In this document: one piece after another, positions 13,096 through 23,028 of the stretch
How positions within the stretch are numbered: the first letter of the stretch is position 1
Layout of the letters: each line of letters begins with the position of its first letter
Assembly (NCBI RefSeq): GCF_040954645.1
Contig: NC_092803.1
Coordinates: 78,158,263 to 78,222,262 of the forward strand
DNA: 64,000 nucleotides
Source of the DNA: Diabrotica undecimpunctata
Taxonomy: Eukaryota; Arthropoda; Insecta; Coleoptera; Chrysomelidae
Direction: 5' to 3'
Translations under genes and position numbers: made by a program
The notes under the pieces: model-generated
Databases searched by the model: none
Told to the model about the DNA's origin: nothing
The model's input: the letters and a program-made list of their open reading frames with translations, nothing else

Positions 13096-14836
13096 AGAAA
13101 AGACCTCAGAGCTTATAGAACAAACCAGATTCTTGAAACCATAGAGAACAATAAGAACATGAAAGTACTAAAAACATGTAAATCCGCTGGCAGGAATAAA
13201 ATCATAAAGATAAAAGACGACCATGGAACATTGTGCTCGCATAAGGAAGAGATCGTTAGAGAAATCCGAAAATTTTACGAGAAGCTGTATACTTCTACTA
13301 TTCCGAACCCCGGTATACCAACAAAACATATCTTAAATGTGGGCTCAGAGGATCTCCCTGAAATAATAACATCAGAAATTAGAGCCGCCCTAAAACAAAT
13401 GAAAAATGGGAAAACACCAGGAGAAGATAAAATTACTTCAGAGATGCTAAAAATGGGAGGCACTGCATTAGAAGAGGCAATTACTGAATAAATGCCTATT
13501 GGAAGGACAAATACCAAAAGCATGGAAAAATGCGGAAGTCATTCTACTCCATAAAAAAGGAGACGCCGCAAATATAGAAAACTACCGACCAATAAGCTTG
13601 TTGTCACACCTTTACAAACTACTAACCCTAATAATAACAAATAGATTGACAGCTAAGCTAGATGCATACCAACCGGTGGAGCAAGCAGGCTTTCGTAAGG
13701 GTTTTAGCACTATCGATCACTTGCAAACAATCCGGACAGTTATTGAAAATACAATAGAGTACAACATACCACTACATCTGGCATTTGTCGATTATCACAA
13801 AGCATTCGACAGTATCGAGAAATGGGCTTTCTTAACAGCATTGGACGACGCCAAAGTAGATTCAAGATATGCTGCCCTCCTTAAGAATATATACGATGAT
13901 GCTACTTTTCACGTAAAAATAGATGATGATCTGGAAACTATGAAAATAGACCTTGGCAAAGGCGTGAGACAGGGTGACACCATCTCACCCAAGTTATTTA
14001 CTTTGGCATTAGAAAATGTCTTCAAAAAACTAAATTGGGTCGAAAAGGGATTAAAAATAGATGGAGTATATCTTAACCATTTGCGTTTCGCAGACGACAT
14101 AGTACTAATAAGCACAGATATCCATGAACTAAAATCAATGCTACAAGATTTAAATCACAAGTCGAATCAAATAGGATTAAAAATGAATCTCGACAAAACA
14201 AAGATATTAAGCAACAGCCTAGAAAACATCACGATAGATAACATCAATGTAGAAAAGGTAGAACAATATATATATCTAGGACATTCAATTAAAAACGAAA
14301 AGGAAAATCAAACCCTAGAAATTAAAAGAAGGACACAATTATCATGGGCTGCTTTTGGGAAGTTGAGCTTCATTTTAAAAGACAGAAAAATCCCAATACA
14401 CTTAAAACGAAAAACCTATGACACTTGTATACTACCAGTTGCAACTTATGGATTGGAAACTATGGCAATAACAAGAAAAATGGCAGAACAATTAAGAGTA
14501 ACTCAACGGGCCATGTTAAATATAAGCCTCAGAGACAAAATTCCTAACACCGAAATACGTCGAAGAACTAAAGTAACCGACATCATGGAAAAAATAGCGA
14601 CATTGAGATGGCAATGGGTAGCACATGTAGCAAGACAAGACACCAACAGATGGTCTCATAAAGTGACATTCTGGAGACCTCGAGAAACAAAAAGAAGCGT
14701 GGGAAGACCCAAAAAGAGATGGATAGACGATATAACAGCTGTAGCTGGAAAGCAATGGATGAGAATTGCAAAAGATAGGGAAGCGTGGAAACAATTGGAG
14801 GAGGCCTATGTCCAACAATGGATGAATGAAGGCTGA
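13092..14836 (+). pseudogene. RTE-like LINE, nearly intact reverse transcriptase
   Basis: The best-preserved LINE protein here. Coding starts without a Met right after the TA array with [14 protein letters not shown] (linker) and runs to [11 protein letters not shown], where one frameshift near 13487-13498 leads into a 445-residue frame (13499-14836). In that frame the RT motifs are YRPIS (29-33), FVDYHKAFDS (96-105, catalytic Asp), RQGD (157-160) and FADD (197-200, both Asp intact). A C-terminal basic block GRPKKRW (402-408) and a final LEEAYVQQW are typical of RTE-like proteins. The endonuclease is absent (5' truncation). The stop is followed by (GAA)n and then (TA)n, a microsatellite-type tail. 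Apart from the missing 5' half and one indel it is close to a working RT, so it should be fairly young. Confidence 0.85.
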
Positions 14837-14862
14837 AGAAGAAGAAGAAGATATATACATAT

Positions 14863-14925
<63 letters not shown>
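14833..14925. repeat. (GAA)n plus (TA)n tail of the RTE-like LINE
   Basis: GAA repeats begin at the LINE stop codon and pass into ATATACATATAG and then pure TA to about 14925. Simple-repeat tails are normal 3' ends for RTE-type elements. Confidence 0.85.
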
Positions 14926-14928
<3 letters not shown>

Positions 14929-15152
14929 TGTTTCATTTTTTTGAATTTTATTGGGAATAGGTTCATTTAAAATTAATTACTATTAAAAGTTCTTTATTTT
15001 AGTTGACATTTTGGCAGGTACTCCAAATCTTTTTTGCAACTATGTCTAAAATATATCAATTAATTTTGTCATACAATTTACAAAAATGTTGATAAAAACT
15101 TAAATTAGTCCATTAGGGGTAAAATGTAATAGAGGACATTAAGATACATATA

Positions 15153-15252
15153 GAGGTAATGGATTTTGACAAGAGCTATGAGTTATGCCGATGCAAAACA
15201 CAAGATTACCTGTTATTTTCAAGGTCTTAGCTCTTGTCAAAATTTATTACCT
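15153..15252. repeat. Imperfect inverted repeat (hairpin)
   Basis: Arms of about 24 bp (15153-15176 and 15229-15252) share TTTTGACAAGAGCT / AGCTCTTGTCAAAA perfectly, extended outward by AGGTAAT / ATTACCT. The spacer is about 52 bp. It may be a solo MITE or a degraded foldback; no target duplication is clear. Confidence 0.55.
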
Positions 15253-15599
15253 ATAACATACATCACATAAACACAAATCATCATGACAAAAATTCGACAT
15301 TTTTAAAAATCTAGCGGTCATTTCTTACGTCTACCTATCAACTATTGGCTTATATTAGTCTGTTAGTAGTATTCGTCTGTTAGAAAGTGATGTGCTTAAT
15401 GTTTTTATGGGATTTAGTCTAGGTACGGTTACAAAATTTTAAAATTAATTCATTTCTCTTTTAACTTTGCCATAGATAAAAAGAGGTTTTTCTGAATAAT
15501 TTAACTATTAATTTGCCAAGCATAATACATAGATAGCATATAAAGGTTATAACCTAACTAATAAATATTTTAAGAAACTTGAAAGTAAAACCGGTAACA

Positions 15600-17190
15600 G
15601 GTTAATACTCCTTTGCGATTCCGACAGAGGACAGATTTACTTCAGGAATAGCAAACCTGCTCCCGCGAGCTCATATGGTTTTGCTCCTAAGCTCCTAAAT
15701 ACCTTTCTCCCCCGGAGAACCATATCACGACATATAAAATCTCTGTCTACACCTTCTTTATCTCCCCATCCTACCCATTCACCAAGAATATGAAGAAAAT
15801 CAGATGCAAAAAAACCGTAAGTTAAGGTGAAACCTATCGTGCTAAAAACTGTCGCACGTCACGTGGTCACTAACGATGCTTTTGGGACACTGGGCGAAGT
15901 CCTATTGAATATTTGAATTGTTTATGTTTGCAGAGCTCTACAGAAATCTACGAACGGTCCTCAGCCACTTGTGGGAATAAATATGAATACTTACCAATAT
16001 GCAAGGCAAACGCGGCGTTTAAATGCCAAAAATCCGACCACTTTAAACCAACCCTACTCAAAGTGCGTCAAAAAGATAAACCTCAACATCGCCACATATA
16101 ACGCTCGTTCAGTCTCTTCCGAGGAAAGATGCGAAAAAATGAAGAGAGAACTCTAAAAAGCGAATTTTAATATTGTCGGTACCAGTAAAGTAAAAAAAAT
16201 TCTTTATTACAAAAGAATTGCCAACAGAATTGTATCAATAAACCAAATGTCAAAAGGAGTGATTTACTTAAACATCAAAATAAGCACACGATATATCCTA
16301 CAGATCGTTCAAGTGTACAAGTTCAAATATTCTACGATCAAATATCCTGAGCAATCAAGGAAAATCCTGGCCACTTCTTAATAAAAGGTAACGATTTCAA
16401 TGCCAAATATTTATTAAGGAAGACCTTCTGAAATAATAGTGGAAAATTTTGGAAGCCAAGGCAGAAATGATAAAGGCAACCAACTGTTAACTCTTCTTTT
16501 AGAAAATGATCTCCATCAAATGAACAGCTTTTTTAAAAAGAAAAACCACAGAAGATGGACATGGACATGCAAAAGTTCTGATGATAAATAAGCAACAACC
16601 AAAGAAACAGACACAACCAACTAATATTCAGGAGTTCGAAAAATATATATTTATTCATTAAAAGACATAACAACGACAGACATCAGTATATTGAACAAAC
16701 AAATAGTAAGCACAATGCAACATGATCAAACTAAATATTGCCCAAAAAACAAAAAGGACGACAAACTAAGTCAACTTACGGAGACTCTTATAGACCAAAG
16801 ATGACAGATAAACGGAGATAACAGTATAAGCAAGGAAGCAATAAATAAAATAAATAAGACGATCGCAAAAAAATAAGAAAAGACATAAAAAACTACAAAG
16901 TAGAAAAAACTGAGCAAGCAATACTAAAACCAAGGACAAAACAAAAAATATTAAACCAATGATCAAATTTAATGCCCGATATAAGAAAATCAGAAATCAA
17001 GAAGGCTCTGAAGATAATGAAAAACAATAGAACCCTAGGGGAAGATGGAATAGTGTCAAAAGCATTAAAAATTTAAGGAGCTATATTGCTTAAAAAAATT
17101 ATACTACTTTTCAATATCTGCCTTCACAACGAGAATATTCCAACAGACTCGAACGACTTATTGAAAGTCGAGCGTTCTAATCTGTGTAGT
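15600..17190 (+). pseudogene. Decayed RTE-like LINE, 5' leader to RT start
   Basis: A GC-richer leader (about 15600-15900) leads into an endonuclease start (INLNIATYNARSVS), then FNIVGTSKVKK, FFKKKNHRRWTWTC, a linker, and the beginning of RT (IRKSEIKKALKIMKNNRTLGEDGIVSKALK, read in pieces, then HNENIPTDSNDLLKVE). These blocks match in order those of the copies at 8040 and 13092. Reading stops at about 17190, before the catalytic RT boxes, so the copy is 3' truncated as well as full of stops. Confidence 0.7.
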
Positions 17191-17985
17191 TTCTTTATCA
17201 AGACAACTAAAATATATTATAATTAGTTTTATGACATTCTACTTCTAAAAAGTACTTATTAAATGTTGAGATTGTAATAGTTCGCTAGCCATATTAACAT
17301 GAGAAATGATATAATACATTATTACAAAATACAAAAATTCAAAAACACAATATAACATAATTTGACATAAGTCAATTAACCAGTCAGTAAATTAAAAAAA
17401 AAAGATTGTTTTGAGTGCCGCAAAAGATCTAACATTGACTGATTTACCTTACAAAAGCAATTTCAACATAATTATTCTCTTTTTTATGCAGATGCAATTA
17501 ATATAACATAGCCTGGGCAAAAAAGTGGATTTACTGGATAATACGATATTGAGTAAGGCATTATTAAATATCAATTTTCCAAATTTGATTTTGTTGGAAT
17601 AATTTCCGGGAATATTATAAAAAAAATATATATCAAGATGTTTTAACTAATTGAGGTAACATTAGAGTTCATGAACAGGTTTAGTTGGACATTTTTACCA
17701 TGTAGTTAAAAACTAACAAATAATAAAATTAAATCCGAAAATAAGCATGTTTTCCAATTGTTTATAATTATTAAAATAAACAATAAAACATTTTAAACAC
17801 ATTTCATAATGTGAGTTTTTATGTAGTTACTACATTTGCAAAAGATGGGCACAATCGGTCAAGTAGTTTTTAAACAATTATATTTGTTTATCCCATTTGA
17901 GAGAATAAAAGTCATTTTCAAATGACTGTACACTTGCTTTGTCAATACTTGGAATGTTTTTTAAAAACTATATTAATTTTTATTT
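17191..17985. other. No recognisable feature
   Basis: AT-rich spacer with no coding or repeat signal that I can name. Confidence 0.35.
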
Positions 17986-17993
17986 GTTTACTT

Positions 17994-18490
17994 CATCGAG
18001 CAAAAAGACAAAAGAGGGAATCTAATCGTTATTAAAAGAAGACCAAAAAAGTGGCCTCTGATGGCGGGCATATCCGTAAATGCGAATGCGCCAAATTTAA
18101 ATTTCATGACACTTCACAATAATCATACAGTGGTGTAGGGGTTCTAATTTATCTATTTGTTTGTTATATTACATAATATTACATAATACACTTAAAATAC
18201 TTTTTTAACACTAGAACACAATAAAGTTTTAATTAAACAATAACAATAATAGTCTAAAATGTGAAACAATTGTTAAAAAACTTTAATAAAAATACAAATA
18301 ATCTTTCATGTGACAGTTGGGACAAACAATAACATCAGCCATAACATAACCCAACTAAATTTGATTTCTTAAACAAGGAAAGAGTCTCTCTTTCCTTGTT
18401 TAATGTGGCCTTTTAAGATGGCACTTCCTGTCTAACAATATTTTTGTCCTCACTACCTTTACATTCCCTCTTTTCTCTTTTTGCTCGATG
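17994..18490. mobile_element. hAT-type MITE, copy A (497 bp)
   Basis: Terminal inverted repeats begin CATCGAGCAAAAAGA and end in its complement (TTTTTGCTCGATG). The flanking 8 bp are GTTTACTT on the left and GCTTACTT on the right, a 7/8 match, as expected for the 8-bp duplications of hAT elements. There is no transposase. Internal sequence is shared along its length with copy B at 18724-19138, including GTGGCCTCTGATGGCGG and GTGACAGTTGGGACAAA. Confidence 0.85.
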
Positions 18491-18514
18491 GCTTACTTAC
18501 AAATAATTGAAACA

Positions 18515-18587
<73 letters not shown>
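18515..18587. repeat. (TA)n microsatellite
   Basis: About 70 bp of TA between MITE copy A and the P-like transposon. Confidence 0.95.
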
Positions 18588-18723
18588 GGTACTGATTTAT
18601 ATAAAAATATTTTTAAATGAAGCTTCCAAAGCCGCCAGTTCCAGAATAGCTTAGAATTTAAAAGCAAATGTGAATGACAATTTAAATAAAAACCACGATA
18701 CACAAATACCGGTATGCTATTGC

Positions 18724-19138
18724 CATCGAGCAAAAAGACAAAAGAGGGAATCTAATCGTTATGAAAAGGCGACCAAAAAAGTGGCCTCTGATGGCGGACA
18801 TATCCGGAAATGCAAATGTGCCAAATTTAAATTTTCCGACACTTATTAACAGTAGCTATAAAATAGTTTTCAGAATGTGTCTTAGACGAGAAAATTTTAA
18901 TTAAATATTAACGATAACAGTCTAAAATGTGAAACAATTGTTAAAAAACTTCAATATAAATAAGATTTCATGTGACAGTTGGGACAAATAATAACATAAC
19001 CCAACTAAATTTGATTTCTTAAAGAAGGAAAGACTCTCTTTCCTTGTTTAATTTGGCCTCTCAAGATGGCATTTCCTGTCTAACAATATTTTTGCCCCCA
19101 TTACCTTTACATTCCCTCTTTTACCTTTTTGCTCGATG
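18724..19138. mobile_element. hAT-type MITE, copy B (415 bp), nested in the P-like element
   Basis: Same terminal repeats as copy A (CATCGAGCAAAAAG...), flanked by perfect 8-bp duplications GCTATTGC at 18716-18723 and 19139-19146. It lacks roughly 80 bp of the interior of copy A. The duplicated target is part of the P-like element's terminal repeat, so this insertion is the younger event. Confidence 0.9.
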
Positions 19139-19589
19139 GCTATTGCGCACGCTAGCTCTATCTCTCTCGCACTATATGACGTCACGTGCAAAGGAAAGTT
19201 TCTATTAGAACACTAACGCTTGCCCTGTTAGTCTGTTAATATCAAATATATAGGCAATCAAATATATATAAGCTTGCTTATTTGGCACTTTGTATTTTAA
19301 GATGTGTAGTTTATAATGTTTTTATTTTTTCTTGGGTATAGGTTTTCTGATTATTGAAAAATATAAAAACTTTTTTCGACGTTTAGCTACATAAAGTGTG
19401 AGTATTCATATTAATGTAGGAATATAATAATCTCTTTTTAATTAATAAGCATAAAAATTAATTCTATTTTATACATATTTCGATGGTTGGATTCATTACT
19501 GGAATATATCCAAAATCGTGTAATTTGAACAAAGTATGTAGAATGGTTAAATAATAAAAACACTTTCTGAATCACTTAATTAACATTAT

Positions 19590-20500
19590 TTTAAATGAAT
19601 GTGTTATCGTGGTATTATCAAGCTGAGCTAAAGTTTTCTGTGCCAGCTATTGAAAGATTTTAGGTTTTTTTAATAAAGAGCTTTCATGGATTGTACAAAA
19701 CAATGATTCCATTTTTAGTGTAACTTCCCACAATTCTTCATTTGGATACAAAAGAGAACCTCTAGAGACTGTCTGTATCTGGTTCCATGTATGTCTCATA
19801 AGTTTTTGTAGGGTTTCCTAAACTATATTTATGTTTGAATTTGTATGCAAAAAAACCAGCAACATACTTCAAAGAGTCCCGATGAATTTTTTCTTTTACC
19901 TCATAATTTTCTGACATTTCATCCAGTAGACGTGACTGCTTATCTAAATCTGTACCACATGCATTTCGTGTTGGAGCATAGGCAACGAACTTATATCGGG
20001 AATTTAATAGATCAAACCAATCATTAAGTATCTGAACAATTACAGTAGCTTCTTTCTAGTAACTGTCTTTTGGCATAAGTCCATTTTATCCAGCATAACT
20101 AATAGCTTTTGCCCCATTATTTGACAATAATTGAACTGCAGGTCTCACTCTTTGCTTCATAGAGCCTTTTAAACAGAGATGGTGTAGTGTCAATTTATGC
20201 GCAATTGTCAATTCTAAAGTTGATATAATTTAGTAGCGCTTCAAAGTAATCCTTGTTGATTATTTTAATGTCAATAATAAAACCACGATCAACTACGGGC
20301 AAGTTTAATTAAATATGCAGTATGTGCAAAAACAAAAATATTTGAAGACTTATCACAGACATGATTAATTTGTAAAAACAATTCATCTACCGCATGATAA
20401 ATAAATACATTTACCGAGACAAGGAATCCTACATCTCGAACACCGTAGTACCCTGTACTGTTCGCAGGTGACGTCATGCGCGTTGGAGTACACATTTCTA
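19590..20500 (-). pseudogene. P-element/THAP9-like transposase remnant
   Basis: Minus-strand frames, read in order from 20500 downward, give CDKSSNIFVFAHTAYLIKLAR, VDRGFIIDIKIINKDYFEALLN, MKQRVRPAVQLLSNNGAKAI, NDWFDLLNSRYKFVAYAPTRNA, DLDKQSRLLDEM, RDSLKYVAGFFAYKFKHKY and LLYPNEELWEVTLKMESLF. This is the order of conserved blocks in P-element and THAP9 transposases: the HxxKLxRN region, the KMKV..A.Q.FS block, the FNDWFD.xNS block and the VGYxA-KF block. Several stops and frameshifts separate the blocks, and the N-terminal THAP zinc finger and first catalytic region are absent. It lies inside matching terminal repeats, so it is the remains of that element's own transposase. Confidence 0.75.
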
Positions 20501-20814
20501 TTTCTTCAGTAGCATACCGGTATTTATGTATCGTGATGAAAACAGTGTGTTGACAAAAATAAACAAAAGGTAGTACAGTAGATTACAGTAGACTAGCGCG
20601 AAACTTTATAATATGTTTTCTTAATTTTTAAAATTGCAATACCATTTTCAGAATTGAATAAAACAATTATGTATATTTAAAAAAAAATATATTAAAATAA
20701 TTCAATAAATTGTTGTTTCCCCTAACAAACGTATTAACAGTTATGCTGTATATTTCGTCTTCATTGTTGCCAAGCATTATGTTGTTTAATTCTGGCATAT
20801 CCGTCAAAGTTAGA

Positions 20815-20912
20815 CTAAAAATTAAATTAATAATACTAATATTAATAATAATAAATAATAATAATATATTAAAATTAATAATAATAATAATTAATAATAA
20901 TTAATATATACT
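20815..20912. repeat. (TAA)n-rich target tract
   Basis: Imperfect AAT/TAA repeats about 100 bp long lie immediately 5' of the R4/Dong-type element. A similar TAATAATTAATAATT tract follows its 3' end at about 25440-25490. Confidence 0.85.
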
Positions 20913-21260
20913 TTTATATACTTATAATATACTTTTTGAGAATGCAGAGAAGGCTTTCTATAGAAAACTGAATTCCACCGTAGAAAATGTAAATAAATCC
21001 TACCCAAGCCAAGAAGAAATTCATGAGTTTTGGGAAAACCAACTTTCGACGCCAGCTACTCATAACAACAATGCTGGATGGATTGAAGACACGACAAACA
21101 ACTGTCAATACTACAGGAATATTCCTTATGAGCCTGTGACCACTGAAGAACTCTCGAACATTATCAAAGAGTCATGAATGTGTTGCTTGTGTGAGTCCAT
21201 TTCAAAAGGTAAAAGAAATAATAAGTTAGACTTACTCACAATCAATTTAATTTAACTAAT

Positions 21261-21310
21261 CGGACGACCGGTTTCGCTTTCTATAATATGCAAAGCATCT
21301 TCAGGTCACG
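21261..21310 (-). ncRNA. Hammerhead-ribozyme-like motif, left arm
   Basis: The reverse complement of the motif described for 22979-23028, with the same core (CTGAAGA, stem II, GAAAC, GGTC). Because the two arms are inverted, transcripts from opposite strands would carry it. Confidence 0.5.
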
Positions 21311-22978
21311 ATACAAAGTTAAAATGCTGAAAATAATAATTCCATATTAGGGTGTTGTCTAATAAAGATAAAAACAAAGATAAAAACATAGGTAGGTGAT
21401 ATAAATTATATAAATTACAGCAATTATGCCAATATTACATGTCTGTGGTTTTATAAATAAATAAAATGTTTAAGCAGACAAGGTAAGACCCACAAATTGG
21501 TAACATAGTCTATTAAACTGTAATGAATTATAAATAAACCAATAAATAAACATTACTTACATGCCGGTACACTATTAATTGATGGTTGAAAGAACATGGT
21601 TCAAACTATCTTGGATTGTTGATTGGAGAACTCAGGTCAACTATTGTAATTATTTAACAGTGAACGGGGAAGTTCTTGAGGAGACAGATTGTATGATCTT
21701 CAATGGATGTACAGATTTGTGGGTGTGCAATTGTATAATCTTGTAGTTATCAAAATTTCTTTGATAAAGTTTTTGCAATATCTGGCAAATTATTGTAAAG
21801 TCCAAAAATTTTTATGTTAAAATTAAATTAAGACACTTTTACACACACAGAAACACACAGAAAACACTTAAAAAACGGGGGACGAAACAGACATTTAATT
21901 TAAAAGGAGAGGATTTCTAAAAGAACTACATTTCTTAATAGGAGACAATGAGTTTTTTATGTGCTGTATATCAGATTTTAGAGGTAAACTTGACAAATGT
22001 AGGTTAAAGTGTGACAGTTCTTCTTCTATTTTAAATGCTGTAAGTTAAGTTATCCAGTTTATGAAATAAGCTGATATTAATAAAATCTAAAATTTTTTTT
22101 TAATTTTAGATATCAAAGTTATTTGATGTGTTAATATTGGCATACTTTAACAAATTGATTTCAATGTAACAATATAAATAATTGTAATACTTATTCTATG
22201 ATAACAAACTCAGCTTAGTCAAAGTTACAGAACAAACTTAAGTGATTATTTGTTAATTAAATTAAATATGTACATTTGTAATGAAAAAGTATAATGTATA
22301 ACAAAATTACAAACTTTCTTTGAAATAATTGTTGGTGTGAGTCAACTGTCATGGTGTGTATAAGTATTTTTAAATATTTATTCCAATTCTGATATGTTAA
22401 TATGGAACTTAAATAATAAGCAAATAAACCATTGTTGATGAAATTATTGATAAATTAAAGAAAATTAAAGAAATTGACTGAATAATTAAGTATTCAAAAA
22501 TTAGTTGGTAATTTTAATATCTGACAGTTGGGACCGGAAATTGGTTATATCAACAGGTAAAAGGTTCTTTATTTAAACCGGTGTAAAGTAAAATTATTCT
22601 TATTTCATATATTTCATTTATTTCATTTCATTTCTTGGTTCTTCATAGTTGACCTGAGTTCTCCAATCAACAATCCAAGATAGTTTGAACCATGTTCTTT
22701 CAACCATCAATTAATAGTGTACCGGCATGTAAGTAATGTTTATTTATTGGTTTATTTATAATTCATTACAGTTTAATAGACTATGTTACCAATTTGTGGG
22801 TCTTACCTTGTCTGCTTAAACATTTTATTCATTTATAAAACCACAGACATGTAATATTGGCATAATTGCTGTAATTTATATAATTTATATCACCTACCTA
22901 TGTTTTTATCTTTGTTTTTATCTTTATTAGACAACACCCTAATATGGGATTATTATTTTCAGCATTTTAACTTTGTCT

Positions 22979-23028
22979 CGTGACCTGAAGATGCTTTGCA
23001 TATTATAGAAAGCGAAACCGGTCGTCCG
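22979..23028 (+). ncRNA. Hammerhead-ribozyme-like motif, right arm
   Basis: The core elements occur in the right order: CTGAAGA (22985-22991, fitting CUGANGA), one bulged T, stem II GCTTT/AAAGC (22993-22997 with 23009-23013), GAAA (23014-23017), a minimal stem III ACC/GGT, and the expected cleavage site after GGTC (23023). Stem I can form between GTC-CG (23024-23028) and CG-GAC (22979-22984) with one bulge. Stem III has no loop, so cleavage would need a dimer, as has been proposed for PLE hammerheads with very short stem III. The extra base after GA departs from the canonical fold. No activity is shown. Confidence 0.5.

Larger units (their letters stand above)
18694..20535 (-). mobile_element. 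P-element-like DNA transposon (internally deleted)
   Basis: Terminal inverted repeats of about 29 bp start CACGATACACAAATACCGGT on the left; the right end is the complement with one T for C change. Flanking 8-mers are ATAAAAAC (18686-18693) and ATGAAAAC (20536-20543), a 7/8 match and the 8-bp duplication length of P elements. A subterminal inverted repeat, ATGACGTCACGTG at 19176-19188 versus CAGGTGACGTCAT at 20465-20477, parallels the 11-bp subterminal repeats known in Drosophila P elements. The minus-strand interior is a P/THAP9-like transposase remnant. A hAT MITE (18724-19138) is inserted just inside the left terminal repeat. Without the MITE the copy is about 1.4 kb, and the THAP DNA-binding part is missing. 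Confidence 0.8.

Noticed and set aside
14516..14860. Minus-strand frames of 114 and 127 residues at the end of the RTE-like RT
   Set aside because: They are antisense shadows of the RT C-terminus and the TA tail.
20710..20904. 64-residue frame ending in Ile-Asn runs
   Set aside because: A product of the TAA repeats.
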